From NCBI GenBank assembly GCA_037439945.1, contig JBBIVA010000013.1, positions 1 to 40,759 of the forward strand: a DNA stretch of 40,759 nt, in the 5' to 3' direction. This document shows, piece after piece, positions 24,291-34,252 of this stretch. The notes under the pieces were generated by a model. That model ran no database searches. It was not told where the DNA came from and saw nothing but the letters and a program-made list of their open reading frames with translations. A program made the translations under genes and the position numbers. The stretch's first letter is position 1; each line of letters opens with the position of its first letter. The DNA comes from CALEUX01 sp037439945 (GTDB lineage Bacteria > Bacteroidota > Bacteroidia > Bacteroidales > Marinilabiliaceae).

Positions 24291-26585
24291 TTAGTTCAAT
24301 ATTTTTAGTTTGGCAAACTTTAAAAGTAATTGTTTTTCGCCGGCATTTTTGAATCTAATTGTGGCCTTGGTATTTGAATCCAATCCTTCAATTGCTATTA
24401 TTTCTCCTATTCCGAATCGTTCATGTTGCACAGTCATACCAATTTTAACATCAGGATGGTTGCTGAATGCAGAATCTGAAAAAAGGGGTTTTTTATTTTC
24501 TGAATGGGAAGGGATTTTTGAAAAATCGAATGATTTGGGGTTAGAAAATGTTCGTTTATTAAAAGCAGTACCGGAACCGGTGTTAAACCGGTTTTCGAAT
24601 AATGGCCTAACATTTTGAGTGTCAATATTAGAGTCTAAATATTTTGGGTCAATTTCAGACAAGAAACGGCTTGGTTGTGCAAAACTTGTTTCTCCATATT
24701 TAAACCTGCTCCTGGCGTAGGAAAGAACTGCATGTTCTTCGGCCCTGGTTAAAGCAACATAAAACAACCTTCTTTCCTCTTCCAGTCCTGCAGCTGAGTC
24801 GGATGTTCTGGATGATGGAAACAGGTTTTCTTCCAAACCAACAACAAAAACATTTTTAAACTCAAGCCCTTTTGCCGAGTGAATTGTCATAAGTGTAACC
24901 TTGTTTTTTTCATCCTCCTTTTCTGAGTCCTGATCGGTAAGTAGCGATACCTCTTCCAGAAAGAGGGTCATTGAGTTATTTTCACCCATTTCTTTACGCG
25001 TAACCGTAAATTCTTTTATGGCATTTACCAATTCATCGATGTTTTCAATGCGCGATTGATTTTCAGGGGAATTATCCTGGTATAACTCGTTTAAAATACC
25101 ACTTTGAGAGATTACTTCAGTGGCCAGACCATAAGCATCGGTATTTTCTGATTTTTCTGCAAATCCATTTATTAGCAAAACAAAACCGTTAAGTTTCTTA
25201 ATTGTACCATTGTTAAATCCTAACCGTGCTAATTCGGGATGAAGAAGAACTTCCCAAATTGAAATATTGTTATGGTTTGACGTAGCCTCAAGTTTTTCAA
25301 TGGTGGTTTTACCAATTCCCCTGGCCGGAATATTTATAATTCGCTTTAATGCTTCGCCATCTTTTGGATTAATTATTAACCTGAAATACGCTAAAAGGTC
25401 TTTTATTTCTTTCCTTTGATAAAATGAGAGTCCTCCAAATATTTTATAAGGAATATTTTTCTTTCTTAAAGCATCTTCAAAAATTCTTGATTGGGCATTG
25501 GTACGGTATAAAATTGCAAAATCTTCATAATTATAATTATTTCCGTTGATTTTTGAAATCAATTCGTTTACAACAAGGAGCCCTTCTTCCATATCAGACA
25601 AGGCCTGAAGGACTTTAATTTTGCTCCCTTCATTACCTTTAGTATATAAATTTTTTGGTATTTGTTCCTTGTTTTTGGAAATTATACTATTAGCGGCGTT
25701 AACAATTGTTTTTGTTGAGCGGTAATTTTCTTCAAGTTTAAAAAGCCTATATCCTTTATAATCGTTTCGGAAGTTAAGTATATTCTCAATTTTGGCACCT
25801 CTGAAACTGTAAATACTTTGAGCATCATCTCCCACAACACAAACATTTTGGTGGTGTTCAGCCAGTTTGCGTATAATTAGGTACTGTGAAAAATTGGTAT
25901 CCTGGTACTCATCAACCAATATAAAGTTGAACTGGGTCTGATATTTGGCCAAAACATCAGGATAATCACGAAATAAAAGATTAGTATTTAGCAACAAATC
26001 GTCAAAATCCATAACACCTGATTTTAAACAGGCTCTCATATATTTTTGATATATTTCGTGAATAAGCGGCTTTCGGGATATTTTATCAGCCATTACCCTT
26101 GACGTATCCCTTGCGTATGCCTTTGGAAGAACCAGATCATTTTTGGCTGATGAAATCCTTGATAATACATCACCCGGTTTATATTCTTTTTCATTCAGCT
26201 TCATCTCTTTTAAAACTGATTTTATCAGATTTTTTGAATCAGCAGTGTCGTAAATAGTGAAGTTTCGCGGAAACTTAAGGTTTTCGGCTTCGATCCTTAA
26301 GATACGTGCGAAAATAGAATGAAAAGTCCCCATCCAAAGCTGGTTTGCAACTTGTTTTCCCACCACCAATCCAATGCGTTCTTTCATTTCTTTGGCTGCC
26401 TTATTTGTAAATGTAAGCGCCAGAATATTCCATGGTTTAACATTTTGTTTCAATAAATGCGCAATACGGTAGGTCAGAACCCTTGTTTTTCCGGAACCGG
26501 CACCTGCAATAACCAGTGATGCCCCCCGGGTATGGGTTACCGCTTCCAGTTGAGCGGGATTAAGTTGTTCTAAATAGTTTTGCAC
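24291..26585 (-). CDS. uvrD: UvrD/PcrA-type ATP-dependent DNA helicase
   Basis: Superfamily 1A 3'-5' helicase used in DNA repair and clearing of replication or transcription conflicts. The 764-aa protein has the Q motif LNPAQLEAV, Walker A GAGSGKT (28-34), Walker B VDEYQDT (224-230), GDDAQSIYSFRGA, motif IV/V TIHSAKGLEFKNVFVVGL and motif VI VALTRAEEHAVLSYA. The C-terminal ~60 residues (MTVQHERFGIGEIIAIEG) form the Tudor-like tail that binds RNA polymerase in PcrA/UvrD proteins. No fused nuclease is present. The gene is divergent from a T9SS gene. Confidence 0.95.
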   Translation of the reverse strand: MQNYLEQLNPAQLEAVTHTRGASLVIAGAGSGKTRVLTYRIAHLLKQNVKPWNILALTFTNKAAKEMKERIGLVVGKQVANQLWMGTFHSIFARILRIEAENLKFPRNFTIYDTADSKNLIKSVLKEMKLNEKEYKPGDVLSRISSAKNDLVLPKAYARDTSRVMADKISRKPLIHEIYQKYMRACLKSGVMDFDDLLLNTNLLFRDYPDVLAKYQTQFNFILVDEYQDTNFSQYLIIRKLAEHHQNVCVVGDDAQSIYSFRGAKIENILNFRNDYKGYRLFKLEENYRSTKTIVNAANSIISKNKEQIPKNLYTKGNEGSKIKVLQALSDMEEGLLVVNELISKINGNNYNYEDFAILYRTNAQSRIFEDALRKKNIPYKIFGGLSFYQRKEIKDLLAYFRLIINPKDGEALKRIINIPARGIGKTTIEKLEATSNHNNISIWEVLLHPELARLGFNNGTIKKLNGFVLLINGFAEKSENTDAYGLATEVISQSGILNELYQDNSPENQSRIENIDELVNAIKEFTVTRKEMGENNSMTLFLEEVSLLTDQDSEKEDEKNKVTLMTIHSAKGLEFKNVFVVGLEENLFPSSRTSDSAAGLEEERRLFYVALTRAEEHAVLSYARSRFKYGETSFAQPSRFLSEIDPKYLDSNIDTQNVRPLFENRFNTGSGTAFNKRTFSNPKSFDFSKIPSHSENKKPLFSDSAFSNHPDVKIGMTVQHERFGIGEIIAIEGLDSNTKATIRFKNAGEKQLLLKFAKLKILN

Positions 26586-26971
26586 TCCTAAAATGTTTAA
26601 TAAGTTGCAGGTAAAATAAATTGAGAAGAATTATTATAGAACCTGAAATTTGCTACAAAAATAGCAAATAGCTGTTTCTAATCACAGAGATAAACAATTA
26701 ATAACAGGATAGAACGTTATTGATAAGTGCCAGCCATTATTTTGATAGCTGGTTTGATGCAGTTTACAATTTTGCAATTATTTTGCGGATATTTAAAAGT
26801 ACGGATTTAAAGGTGCCGATGTTTATTTATATTTGATAAAATGATTTATAACTAAGTAAAGTGTTTCATATAAAAAAATGTAATTTTACCAACTTAATTA
26901 TAATTATGTGTTTAACCTGCAGGGGCTATAAATTTATTACTAAAATAACCAAAAAATTTAACTCCGGGAAA
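26586..26971. other. 386-bp divergent intergenic region (uvrD / T9SS protein)
   Basis: AT-rich with no gene. TATATTTG (26828-26835, plus) matches TAnnTTTG and could be the -7 box of the T9SS gene, with a ~130-nt leader. TATTTTTG on the minus strand near 26657-26664 may serve uvrD. CCAGC/GCTGG arms around 26730-26750 form a weak stem. An upstream in-frame ATG at 26861 was not used as the start because the 37 added residues precede a clear signal peptide. Confidence 0.4.
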
Positions 26972-28195
26972 ATGAGATTGCCAGATTATTTTCTGTTGTT
27001 TTTATTATTATTCACCACGTTTGGATTTAATAAGGTTTTAGGTCAGATAACAGCCCCATCATCAATATATTCAGAGTTTACAGCCTATACCAACCCTGAC
27101 CCTGTATATTATTTTACATCAGTTGAAATGCAGACAATTTCGGTGCAAGGGCCAAATCCATCAAATACTTATACTTTTGAATGGACAAGGCACAGGGCAT
27201 CTGATAATACATGGAGCCAACCAGCTCTCGTTCAAGTAGGCAGTAATTCCCAATTGGTTATAAATGAGATTGGAGGATACCAGGTTAGGATAACCGGACC
27301 GGGTGTTGATTTAATTTATCGTTGCTGGGTTTTTGAGCCTGAATTAGGTAATGCAGGAATAACAGTGGTTGCTTCCACTTGTTTTTATCTTGATTTAAAA
27401 GCTAATGCCGACACAGTACCCTTGGTATATTATAATCCTGCCAACGGTAATCCCGGATATGTAAATTACAACAGAAATTATTCATGGAAGGCATCTGTAG
27501 GGCCTTCGCTTCAGGCTAAAAGCCTTATAGCATTAAATGCACCTGTTGAGAATACAAGGTTTAATGTAACGGTTAGTGATAAATTTGGTAACCAGGTAAC
27601 AGCATCTTATGATTTTACTGCAATAGCAGTTTTGTCAAAATACAAATCGGAGATAATAAAAAAGGAAGTACCACAGGAAGCACATTCTATTGTTGAAGGT
27701 TCTGCCCCAATTGAAGTAAGGTTTCAGGATGAAAGCAAGGGAAATATTTCAGCTTGGGAGTGGCGGTTTGGCCGGTCGGGGGTTGCATTTAACCGCAATC
27801 CGTTTTATGTTTTTACAGCCATTGGGAAAGACACTGTTTATTTAAAGGTGATTAACCGTTTATCGGGGTGTGAAAGCATTAGTGTGGACCCTCTGGTAAT
27901 AAATGTGGTGGGTTCATTGTTGGAAGTCCCCAATGTATTTACTCCAAACGATGATGGTGCCAACGATGAATTCAGAGTTGTTTACCGTTCTTTAAAAAAA
28001 TTTCATATAGTAATCTTAAACAGATGGGGCCGAAAAGTTTATGAATCATCCAACCCCGCCGAAGGTTGGGATGGAAGCTTTTCAGGGGCACTTGCACCAC
28101 CCGGGGTTTATTTTTACTACATAGAGGCGGAAGGTTATGAACCCGGCGAAAAGCATACACGTAAAGGTTCGATTCACTTAATCAGAGGTAAATAG
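26972..28195 (+). CDS. Secreted protein with PKD-like and gliding-motility-associated (T9SS type B) C-terminal domains
   Basis: From MRLPDYFLLF the 407-aa product starts with a signal peptide ending near KVLGQ. The first ~230 residues contain immunoglobulin-like strands (TYTFEWTRHRASDNTW, YQVRITGPG). A PKD-like domain follows (about 255-315, PIEVRFQDESKGNISAWEWRFG). The last ~85 residues are the CHU_C/gliding-motility C-terminal sorting domain: VPNVFTPNDDGANDEFRV, VILNRWGRKVYES, GWDGSF, and PPGVYFYYIEAEG. Such domains direct export through the type IX secretion system and attachment to the cell surface. The cargo function is unknown; adhesion is plausible. Confidence 0.9.
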   Translation: MRLPDYFLLFLLLFTTFGFNKVLGQITAPSSIYSEFTAYTNPDPVYYFTSVEMQTISVQGPNPSNTYTFEWTRHRASDNTWSQPALVQVGSNSQLVINEIGGYQVRITGPGVDLIYRCWVFEPELGNAGITVVASTCFYLDLKANADTVPLVYYNPANGNPGYVNYNRNYSWKASVGPSLQAKSLIALNAPVENTRFNVTVSDKFGNQVTASYDFTAIAVLSKYKSEIIKKEVPQEAHSIVEGSAPIEVRFQDESKGNISAWEWRFGRSGVAFNRNPFYVFTAIGKDTVYLKVINRLSGCESISVDPLVINVVGSLLEVPNVFTPNDDGANDEFRVVYRSLKKFHIVILNRWGRKVYESSNPAEGWDGSFSGALAPPGVYFYYIEAEGYEPGEKHTRKGSIHLIRGK

Positions 28196-28476
28196 ATATC
28201 TATTTAGGCTGACCAAATCAAATTAACTATTTAATTGTTAATTAACTGCGTTTACTTTTTAAAATGAAGCCATAGAAAGGGTAAATAGCTGAATATTATA
28301 ATTTTCTTATTAAAGCATCAATAAGAAAACATAAATACATTACTTAATTTTCAATTGATAAATAAAAAGAAGAATTCAAAAATTGCAGGAGTAGGTGATT
28401 TTTATTGTGGCAATATATTTTTATTATGTAAGTAATTACTACAATTATGTTCACGAAAGATTTAGGATGGTAAGAA

Positions 28477-29082
28477 TTGCCAGAAATGAAAAAGATGAAA
28501 ATGTTTCAATATATGTTGAACATTGGGATTAATGAATTGATGAAGAGAGAATTTGAAATCATAAGTAAACACTACATAAACAATAAAAAAGCAAAGGATA
28601 TACTTTTATTGCATAGTTTGCTTGTGCGCGACAAAGCCATACGGATTGCAGGAAATAACCCACAATTAAAAATAAATCCTGAAATTCTGGAACAAGGGGC
28701 TTTACTTCACGACATAGGTATATTCTATACCAATGCACCTGAATTTGGATGCTATGGTACATTTCCTTATATATGCCACGGTTATCTTGGTCGGGAGCTT
28801 CTTGAAAAGGAGGGGTTAGGTGAAATTTCTCTTATTGCCGAAAGGCATACCGGAACCGGATTATCACTGGAAGAGATAAAGCAACAGAACCTGCCGCTTC
28901 CACACCGAAATATGATACCCATAACAATTGAAGAACAATTAGTTTGTTTTGCCGATAAGTTTTATTCCAAGGGCAATAATCTAAGAAATGAAATTTCATT
29001 AAAAAAAATAAGAATTAAATTGAGCAAACACGGTAATAATCAATTACTACAATTTAATAAGTGGTGCGAAGTGTTTTTATAG
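28477..29082 (+). CDS. HD-domain metal-dependent phosphohydrolase
   Basis: Cytoplasmic protein of up to 201 aa; the true start may be M22 (MKREFEIIS), since the first 21 residues are weakly conserved-looking and several ATGs lie close together. The HD metal-binding set is complete: H46 (LLLHS), H78-D79 (ALLHDIGIF), H101 (ICHGYLG), H124 (AERHTG) and D160 (CFADKFYSK). This matches the small HDIG-type hydrolase family related to nucleotide phosphohydrolases. The natural substrate is unknown. It stands alone, with about 280 bp before it and a MITE-containing gap after it. Confidence 0.85.
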   Translation: MPEMKKMKMFQYMLNIGINELMKREFEIISKHYINNKKAKDILLLHSLLVRDKAIRIAGNNPQLKINPEILEQGALLHDIGIFYTNAPEFGCYGTFPYICHGYLGRELLEKEGLGEISLIAERHTGTGLSLEEIKQQNLPLPHRNMIPITIEEQLVCFADKFYSKGNNLRNEISLKKIRIKLSKHGNNQLLQFNKWCEVFL

Positions 29083-29182
29083 TTGATGTTGCCCTGGAGT
29101 AAATATTCCATTTTAAATTAATCATTTTAGGGGTAGCATTAATATAATGATTAAACCTGTTTCTCATTTAGTGATATTAGAT

Positions 29183-29402
29183 ATCACTATTATCCGATAA
29201 AAAGTTGTTTTGTTCCTAACGGGCACAAAAGTTCAATTCTCAATTAATTGTTTTACCGATCTTTAGTCCCTAACGGTACTGTGCCGTCAGGTACAGAATA
29301 TCGGTAAAGATGATTCGACCCCAATTTTCAGTGTCCTGTAGGGACACCGCAATTAGTTGGCATTATAGCATCTTATCGAAAAATTTATCGGACAGTAGTG
29401 AT
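29183..29402. mobile_element. 220-bp MITE-like element with 19-bp TIRs and 5-bp target duplication
   Basis: The left end ATCACTATTATCCGATAAA (29183-29201) and the right end (29384-29402), read in reverse complement, match at 17 of 19 positions. Both ends abut the direct repeat TAGAT (29178-29182 and 29403-29407), a 5-bp target-site duplication. There is no coding capacity. The interior folds into three hairpins: TTTTGT/ACAAAA; TTTACCGAT...ATCGGTAAA (29252-29308) with an inner CCTAACGG/CCGTCAGG; and GTGTCC/GGACAC around 29332-29347. It is a non-autonomous element presumably moved by a transposase elsewhere. The left flank also contains TAGTGAT, complementary to the element tip. The rest of the 674-bp gap (29083-29756) holds nothing recognised. 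Confidence 0.82.
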
Positions 29403-29756
29403 TAGATTTATAATTATTTCTGACCAGGTAATTACATTAGGTTTTAAATTAAACCCAATTTTGTCTTTACCCGATTTTTCTAATGACCATCATTATAAAC
29501 TTACAGTTTTAAATTGTTGATTAAATGACTTTTAATTTGACAAACCGCTAAAGAAAAACTAAATATTTGTAGTCAGAAATGCTTACAAATTAAGCCTTTT
29601 TAAAGCAGGGTTAAATATAATGATTGTAGAAATTTGAACAGGATGGGTTATTTAGAAATGACGAAGTTATATTTTCCAAACTTTCAGTATCATTAATTCT
29701 TCCTGCATTTTTTCCATTTTTAAAATTAATTTAGATATTCAATTCAAATAATAAAT

Positions 29757-30503
29757 ATGGTTTCAAATACCCTGACCTTAAGTTTTAAGACGGCCTCATA
29801 TGATTTAGCTCCTTCAGGCCAATTATCAGTACCTTCCTTAATGAGATATTTTCAACAGGTTGCGCACATACATGCCGCACAGCTAAATGTTGGTTATCAT
29901 TTATTGAAAGAGCGGAATATTTATTGGGTACTTACCGGTATTAATTTGCAAACAGGCCAGCTCCCTGAGTTTGATGTTGAATTTACAGTTGAAACCTGGC
30001 CCAGAGAGAATATTAGACTTTTTTCAATGCGCGATTTCATGGTTTATAGCAATCAAAAAATTGTTGCAAGGGCCACTACTTCATGGTTAATGGTCGATGC
30101 CAATTCCAAAAGACCTGTACGACCTGAAAGTATTTTACAAGGAATAAAATTTTTAAGTGAGAAAAAGGCCATTTCAAGCGAATTGCTTACAATTGAAAAT
30201 TGTGAAGATTATAACTACCGTGAGAATAGGATTGTACAATTTTCTGACCTTGATATAAACCGGCACGTTAATAATACAAGGTATATTGAGTGGGTTTTTG
30301 ACGCTATCCATAAAACCGGTTTTAAAAACAGGAAAACAGTATCATTATCAATGCTGTTTTCAAATGAGTTCACCGAAGGAGAATCTGCAACAATTTTAAT
30401 TAAAGGGCGCAATAAGAATATCGTAAATGTTGTAATTGAGCATAATGATGGAAAACCCGGGGTAAAAGCCGCTATCGAATTTACTGAAACAAGCCTGCCC
30501 TAA
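29757..30503 (+). CDS. Acyl-ACP thioesterase
   Basis: This 248-aa enzyme of the plant FatA/FatB-like bacterial thioesterase family releases fatty acids from acyl carrier protein. It has two tandem hot-dog folds. The first carries the LTGINLQ and MRDFMVYSNQ strands; the second carries the active-site segment DINRHVNNTRYIEWVFD (166-182), whose Asn-His pairing matches the family motif. It is cytoplasmic, and a role in lipid remodelling or free fatty acid supply is likely. It is a single gene downstream of the MITE and converges on the antiporter gene, with only 67 bp between the stops. Confidence 0.92.
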   Translation: MVSNTLTLSFKTASYDLAPSGQLSVPSLMRYFQQVAHIHAAQLNVGYHLLKERNIYWVLTGINLQTGQLPEFDVEFTVETWPRENIRLFSMRDFMVYSNQKIVARATTSWLMVDANSKRPVRPESILQGIKFLSEKKAISSELLTIENCEDYNYRENRIVQFSDLDINRHVNNTRYIEWVFDAIHKTGFKNRKTVSLSMLFSNEFTEGESATILIKGRNKNIVNVVIEHNDGKPGVKAAIEFTETSLP

Positions 30504-30570
30504 TAATAACTGATTATAAGTTTAAAATTATTATGAATAAAAGGTGTAAACCTTAACTCCTTTGTTTATT

Positions 30571-32730
30571 TTATTTTTTAATGAGCCTTGAAATACTTTC
30601 GATTAAAGTATCTAATCTTTGGATATTTTCACTAATAAAATCAAGTTCATTTGGGTTTCCAAAATCATTCATGCACACTTCCTGAAAACCATGTTGACGG
30701 GGGTAAACCAATATAAAATTTTGGTTCGTGAAATACCTGGTAAGATATTTTGGGACTTTAGCCATTACATTTTGATATGAAACGGAATTTTTTCTGCTCA
30801 TAATCACAATTAGGCCATCGTTTACACTGACCTTTTGCGTAAATGCAAGAAAATCATCGTAATCTGTGTAAAGTCTGAATTCGGCCGGTAACGGGTGATT
30901 TCTGTGAATGCCCTTAATAACCTTAAGCGATGAATCATTACCGTAGAAAACAAGCTTTTCACCCGTATTACCTGCCAGCCTCCATAACCTCATAATCCAG
31001 TATGGGAATCCTGTCTCCTTTTCGGCATCAGGTGGAACTATTACAATGTGTCTTTTAATCGTTGATAAGGGTTGAACAAACCTGTAAATAAAAATTGTTG
31101 CCTGACATTTAGATAATAAGCCTTCTGTAACGCTTCCAAATAAAAAATCAGCAATACTGCCTTTTTTGTGAAGGCCCATTATTATGTCCGAAATTTTTTG
31201 CTCGTTTACAACACTGGTAATTCCGTTAACAATATTCAGGTCGTAACGTAACAACTCATTAAGTTTATTATCGGTTGCAGCTGCTGCATTAGTTGCTTTT
31301 TTTAATAATCTTCGGGCATTTCGTTCCCCAACTGTATTAAAACTTTCCTCCGAAATTACATTAAGTCCAAAAATATCACCCTGCTGTTTACGTGATTTCA
31401 CTGTTACCGCGAGATTAACCAATTCTTCAATTGTGTCGGGGTGGCTAATAGGGATAAGTATTTTTTCCTGGTTAATGTTTGATAGGGTTTCAGGTTCAGA
31501 TGGGGACGTTTCTCGGGCAATGTTTTGGGCCCCCTTTTGAGCAACAAACGACGCCGTAGTACAGGTAACCAAAATCATTAATATTGTTCCGTTAAGAATA
31601 TCGTCATTTAATAGTCTAACCGGATCACCCTCTGGTGTGTGTCCCAATATAATATTATAACCCACCAAAACAGCTGCAAGTGTAGCTGCTGCCTGTGCAT
31701 TGCTTAACCCAAAAATTATTCTTCTTTCATCGGCTGTGAAACGAAGATTTTTTTGGGTTAAAAAGGCGGCAAGGTATTTGGAAAGAGTGGCAATGATAGT
31801 CATTACAACAGCAACAAAAATGGTTTCCAGGTTAGTGAATAGAATACTGAAATTAATAAGCATGCCCACGCTAATCAGAAAAAAGGGAATAAACAAAGCG
31901 TTACCCACAAATTCAATGCGGTTCATTAACGGTGATGTATGTGGTACCAGCCGGTTTAATGCCAGCCCCGCCAGAAAGGCCCCTATAATTGCTTCAACCC
32001 CTGCAATTTCGGCTAAAAATGCTGAAATAAATACTATACCCAACACAAAAATGTATTGTGAAACCTTATCGCTAAAACGCTTAAAAAACCATCTTCCAAT
32101 AATTGGTACCAGAAAAATGACTGCTAAAATGAAAAGAATAACCGATACAGATAATTCAATCCAGAATGCCTGTGTTATTTCACCTTTTGTAATTCCAACC
32201 ACTACGGCCAAAACCAAAAGGGCCAGGGTGTCGGTAATCATTGTTCCACCAATTGCAACACCAACTGCCCTGTTGCGGGTAACCCCAAACTGACTTATAA
32301 CAGGGTAAGCAACCAGGGTATGTGATGCAAACATACTTGCCAGCAGCACTGATGTAAGTACTGAAAAATCCAGAATATAAATACCACCAATAATTCCTAA
32401 AGTCATTGGTATTGTGAAGGTATAAAAACCGAAAAGAATACTTTTTTTGCTGTTTTTCTTGAAATCGGCCATATCAATCTCCAGCCCTGCTAAAAACATA
32501 ATATATAGTAATCCTACAGTGCCAAACAAAACAATACTTTCATCCCTTGCCAATAAGTTAAAACCGTTGGGTCCTATTACAGCACCCGCAATAATTAATC
32601 CTATTAAATGGGGAACCTTGAAATAATTCAGAATAATAGGGGCAAACAGAATAATAAATAAAATAAGTGAGAATATAAGTACTGGGTTTTCGAGTGGGAA
32701 CGAAAGCCCTTTAACAAATGCTAAAAACAT
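30571..32730 (-). CDS. CPA2-type cation/proton antiporter with C-terminal universal stress-like domain
   Basis: This 719-aa inner-membrane protein has about 12 transmembrane segments in residues ~1-400, of the Na+/H+ exchanger (Kef/CPA2) type: PHLIGLIIAGAVIGPNG, FLAGLEIDMADFKKN, MFASHTLVAYPVISQFG, GTMITDTLALLVLAVVVG and GAFLAGLALNRLVP. Residues ~425-719 are cytosolic. The first part resembles a UspA-like nucleotide-binding fold (KILIPISHPDTIEELVNLA, IIMGLHKKGSIADFLFGSVTEGLL). There is no RCK/TrkA-N domain. The likely role is K+ or Na+ efflux coupled to proton entry for pH or osmotic balance. It is a single gene, divergent from natA. Confidence 0.88.
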   Translation of the reverse strand: MFLAFVKGLSFPLENPVLIFSLILFIILFAPIILNYFKVPHLIGLIIAGAVIGPNGFNLLARDESIVLFGTVGLLYIMFLAGLEIDMADFKKNSKKSILFGFYTFTIPMTLGIIGGIYILDFSVLTSVLLASMFASHTLVAYPVISQFGVTRNRAVGVAIGGTMITDTLALLVLAVVVGITKGEITQAFWIELSVSVILFILAVIFLVPIIGRWFFKRFSDKVSQYIFVLGIVFISAFLAEIAGVEAIIGAFLAGLALNRLVPHTSPLMNRIEFVGNALFIPFFLISVGMLINFSILFTNLETIFVAVVMTIIATLSKYLAAFLTQKNLRFTADERRIIFGLSNAQAAATLAAVLVGYNIILGHTPEGDPVRLLNDDILNGTILMILVTCTTASFVAQKGAQNIARETSPSEPETLSNINQEKILIPISHPDTIEELVNLAVTVKSRKQQGDIFGLNVISEESFNTVGERNARRLLKKATNAAAATDNKLNELLRYDLNIVNGITSVVNEQKISDIIMGLHKKGSIADFLFGSVTEGLLSKCQATIFIYRFVQPLSTIKRHIVIVPPDAEKETGFPYWIMRLWRLAGNTGEKLVFYGNDSSLKVIKGIHRNHPLPAEFRLYTDYDDFLAFTQKVSVNDGLIVIMSRKNSVSYQNVMAKVPKYLTRYFTNQNFILVYPRQHGFQEVCMNDFGNPNELDFISENIQRLDTLIESISRLIKK

Positions 32731-33067
32731 AAACTATCTTTTGAATATTACTTATCCAAATGTAAAAATATATTAAGCAATAACAATATAATTTTTACCC
32801 GAATTAATAAATGTGGAAGCCCTTATTGCCATGTCATAATTTTTATTTGGTTATTAAAGTTTATGCGGGCTAAATCATATTGTAAAAATTCAGGGTTACA
32901 ACTTTTTTGATAGGCCCGGTGCCGATTTATAAGTAAAACGGAAAGATACCCCTTTCAATAAAACAAATAATTTAAGGATGAAATATGATATGTTTGGGTT
33001 TTTTGTAAATTTGTGTGTCCCATCTTTTTCACCTATCTTTTATTTTTATCCAAAAACCTAAAAAGTT
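32731..33067. other. 337-bp divergent intergenic region (antiporter / ABC exporter)
   Basis: No gene. The plus strand has two TAnnTTTG matches, TATGTTTG (32989-32996) and TAAATTTG (33006-33013), either of which could be the -7 box for the ABC operon. Neither has a good -33 partner, and in such AT-rich DNA chance matches are common. Confidence 0.35.
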
Positions 33068-33997
33068 ATGTCTTTTTTAGAAGCTAGAAATGTTGTAAAA
33101 AAGTATGCAAACCATTTAGCGTTGGATCAGGCCCATTTAAATGTGCCTACCAATTCTATTTATGGTCTGTTGGGTCCCAATGGGGCAGGTAAAACAACTT
33201 TAATCCGGATTATAAATCAGATTACCGGGCCCGATGAAGGGGAAATCCTTTTTGATGGGAGGAGGCTGGTTAGTAGTGATGTTGACCGTATTGGTTATCT
33301 TCCTGAAGAAAGGGGGCTTTATAAAAAAATGAAAGTTGGCGAACAGGCTATTTACCTTGCCCGGCTAAAAGGAATTTCGCGTAATGATGCCTTAAAAAAA
33401 CTGAAATATTGGTTTGAGAAATTTGAAATTCAAGCCTGGTGGGATAAGAAGGTGGAAGAATTATCAAAAGGTATGCAGCAAAAGGTTCAGTTTATAGTTA
33501 CGGTATTACATAAACCAGCATTACTGATTTTTGATGAACCTTTCAGCGGGTTTGACCCAATAAATGCAAACCTTCTGAAAGAAGAGATACTAAACCTAAA
33601 AAAAGAAGGGTCCACAATTATTTTTTCAACACATAATATGGGTTCAGTTGAAGAATTGTGCGATAACATTACACTAATAAATATGGGAAAATCTGTGCTT
33701 GAAGGAAATGTTAATGAAATAAGGCACCGGTTCCGCCAAAATCTGGTACGGCTTGATTTTGTCGGTGACCCATCACAGTTAAGCTCTGTAATTAGTAATA
33801 AGCACAAGGTTATTGAAATAAATAAATTAAACGGAATTGAATCGGCTTTAATCAAGATTGATGAAAACTCAAGCATTAATCAATTGCTGGGGCTTGTTAT
33901 AAACCATTGCGAAATACATGGGTGTCAGGAAATACTTCCAGGTATGAGCGAGGTTTTTATCCAGGTTGTAAAGAAAAGTAAGGAACCGGTAATGTGA
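33068..33997 (+). CDS. ABC exporter ATP-binding protein (NatA-like)
   Basis: This 309-aa ATPase subunit powers export through the membrane partner at 34253-35587. It has Walker A GPNGAGKTT (36-44), the signature LSKGMQQKV (132-140), Walker B ALLIFDEPFSG (151-161), and an H-loop in FSTHNMGS. The C-terminal ~80 residues (VRLDFVGDPSQL onward) are the DUF4162-type extension seen in NatA-like and antibiotic or sodium exporters. Substrate is unknown: Na+, lipid or drug export are all options. A 255-bp gap separates it from its permease gene. Confidence 0.92.
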   Translation: MSFLEARNVVKKYANHLALDQAHLNVPTNSIYGLLGPNGAGKTTLIRIINQITGPDEGEILFDGRRLVSSDVDRIGYLPEERGLYKKMKVGEQAIYLARLKGISRNDALKKLKYWFEKFEIQAWWDKKVEELSKGMQQKVQFIVTVLHKPALLIFDEPFSGFDPINANLLKEEILNLKKEGSTIIFSTHNMGSVEELCDNITLINMGKSVLEGNVNEIRHRFRQNLVRLDFVGDPSQLSSVISNKHKVIEINKLNGIESALIKIDENSSINQLLGLVINHCEIHGCQEILPGMSEVFIQVVKKSKEPVM

Positions 33998-34184
33998 CAG
34001 GTCTATATTTCAGAAGGGGTTTTTATACAGAATATTATCTCTGATTTATAGTTGTGAAACTCCAGTTTGAATTTCATTAAAACTTATAATATATTATTGC
34101 TAATGAAACCAACATGTTTGTAATAAATAGGACCAAAACCTATGATTTGAAAATTGATGGAGCAATATAGCAAACATGGAGTTT

Positions 34185-34200
34185 TCCCGTAATAACGGGA
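34185..34200. repeat. Small hairpin between the ABC ATPase and permease genes
   Basis: TCCCGT-AATA-ACGGGA, a perfect 6-bp stem with a 4-nt loop, extendable by A/T and G-U pairs to about 9 bp. It lies 53 nt before the permease ATG inside the 255-bp gap. No T tract follows, so it is more likely an mRNA structure or processing element than a terminator. Confidence 0.4.
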
Positions 34201-34252
34201 GAAGCTATTTGGCCTTAATAAAAAAAATATTTACGGATGAAAAAATACAGTC

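Noticed and set aside
26861..26971. N-terminal extension of the T9SS protein by 37 residues
   Set aside because: The extension precedes a clear signal peptide starting at MRLPDYF, so the later ATG is preferred.
29209..29347. CRISPR-like or tRNA-like structure from the tandem hairpins
   Set aside because: The hairpins differ from each other, have no regular spacer pattern and no cloverleaf; they lie inside a MITE.
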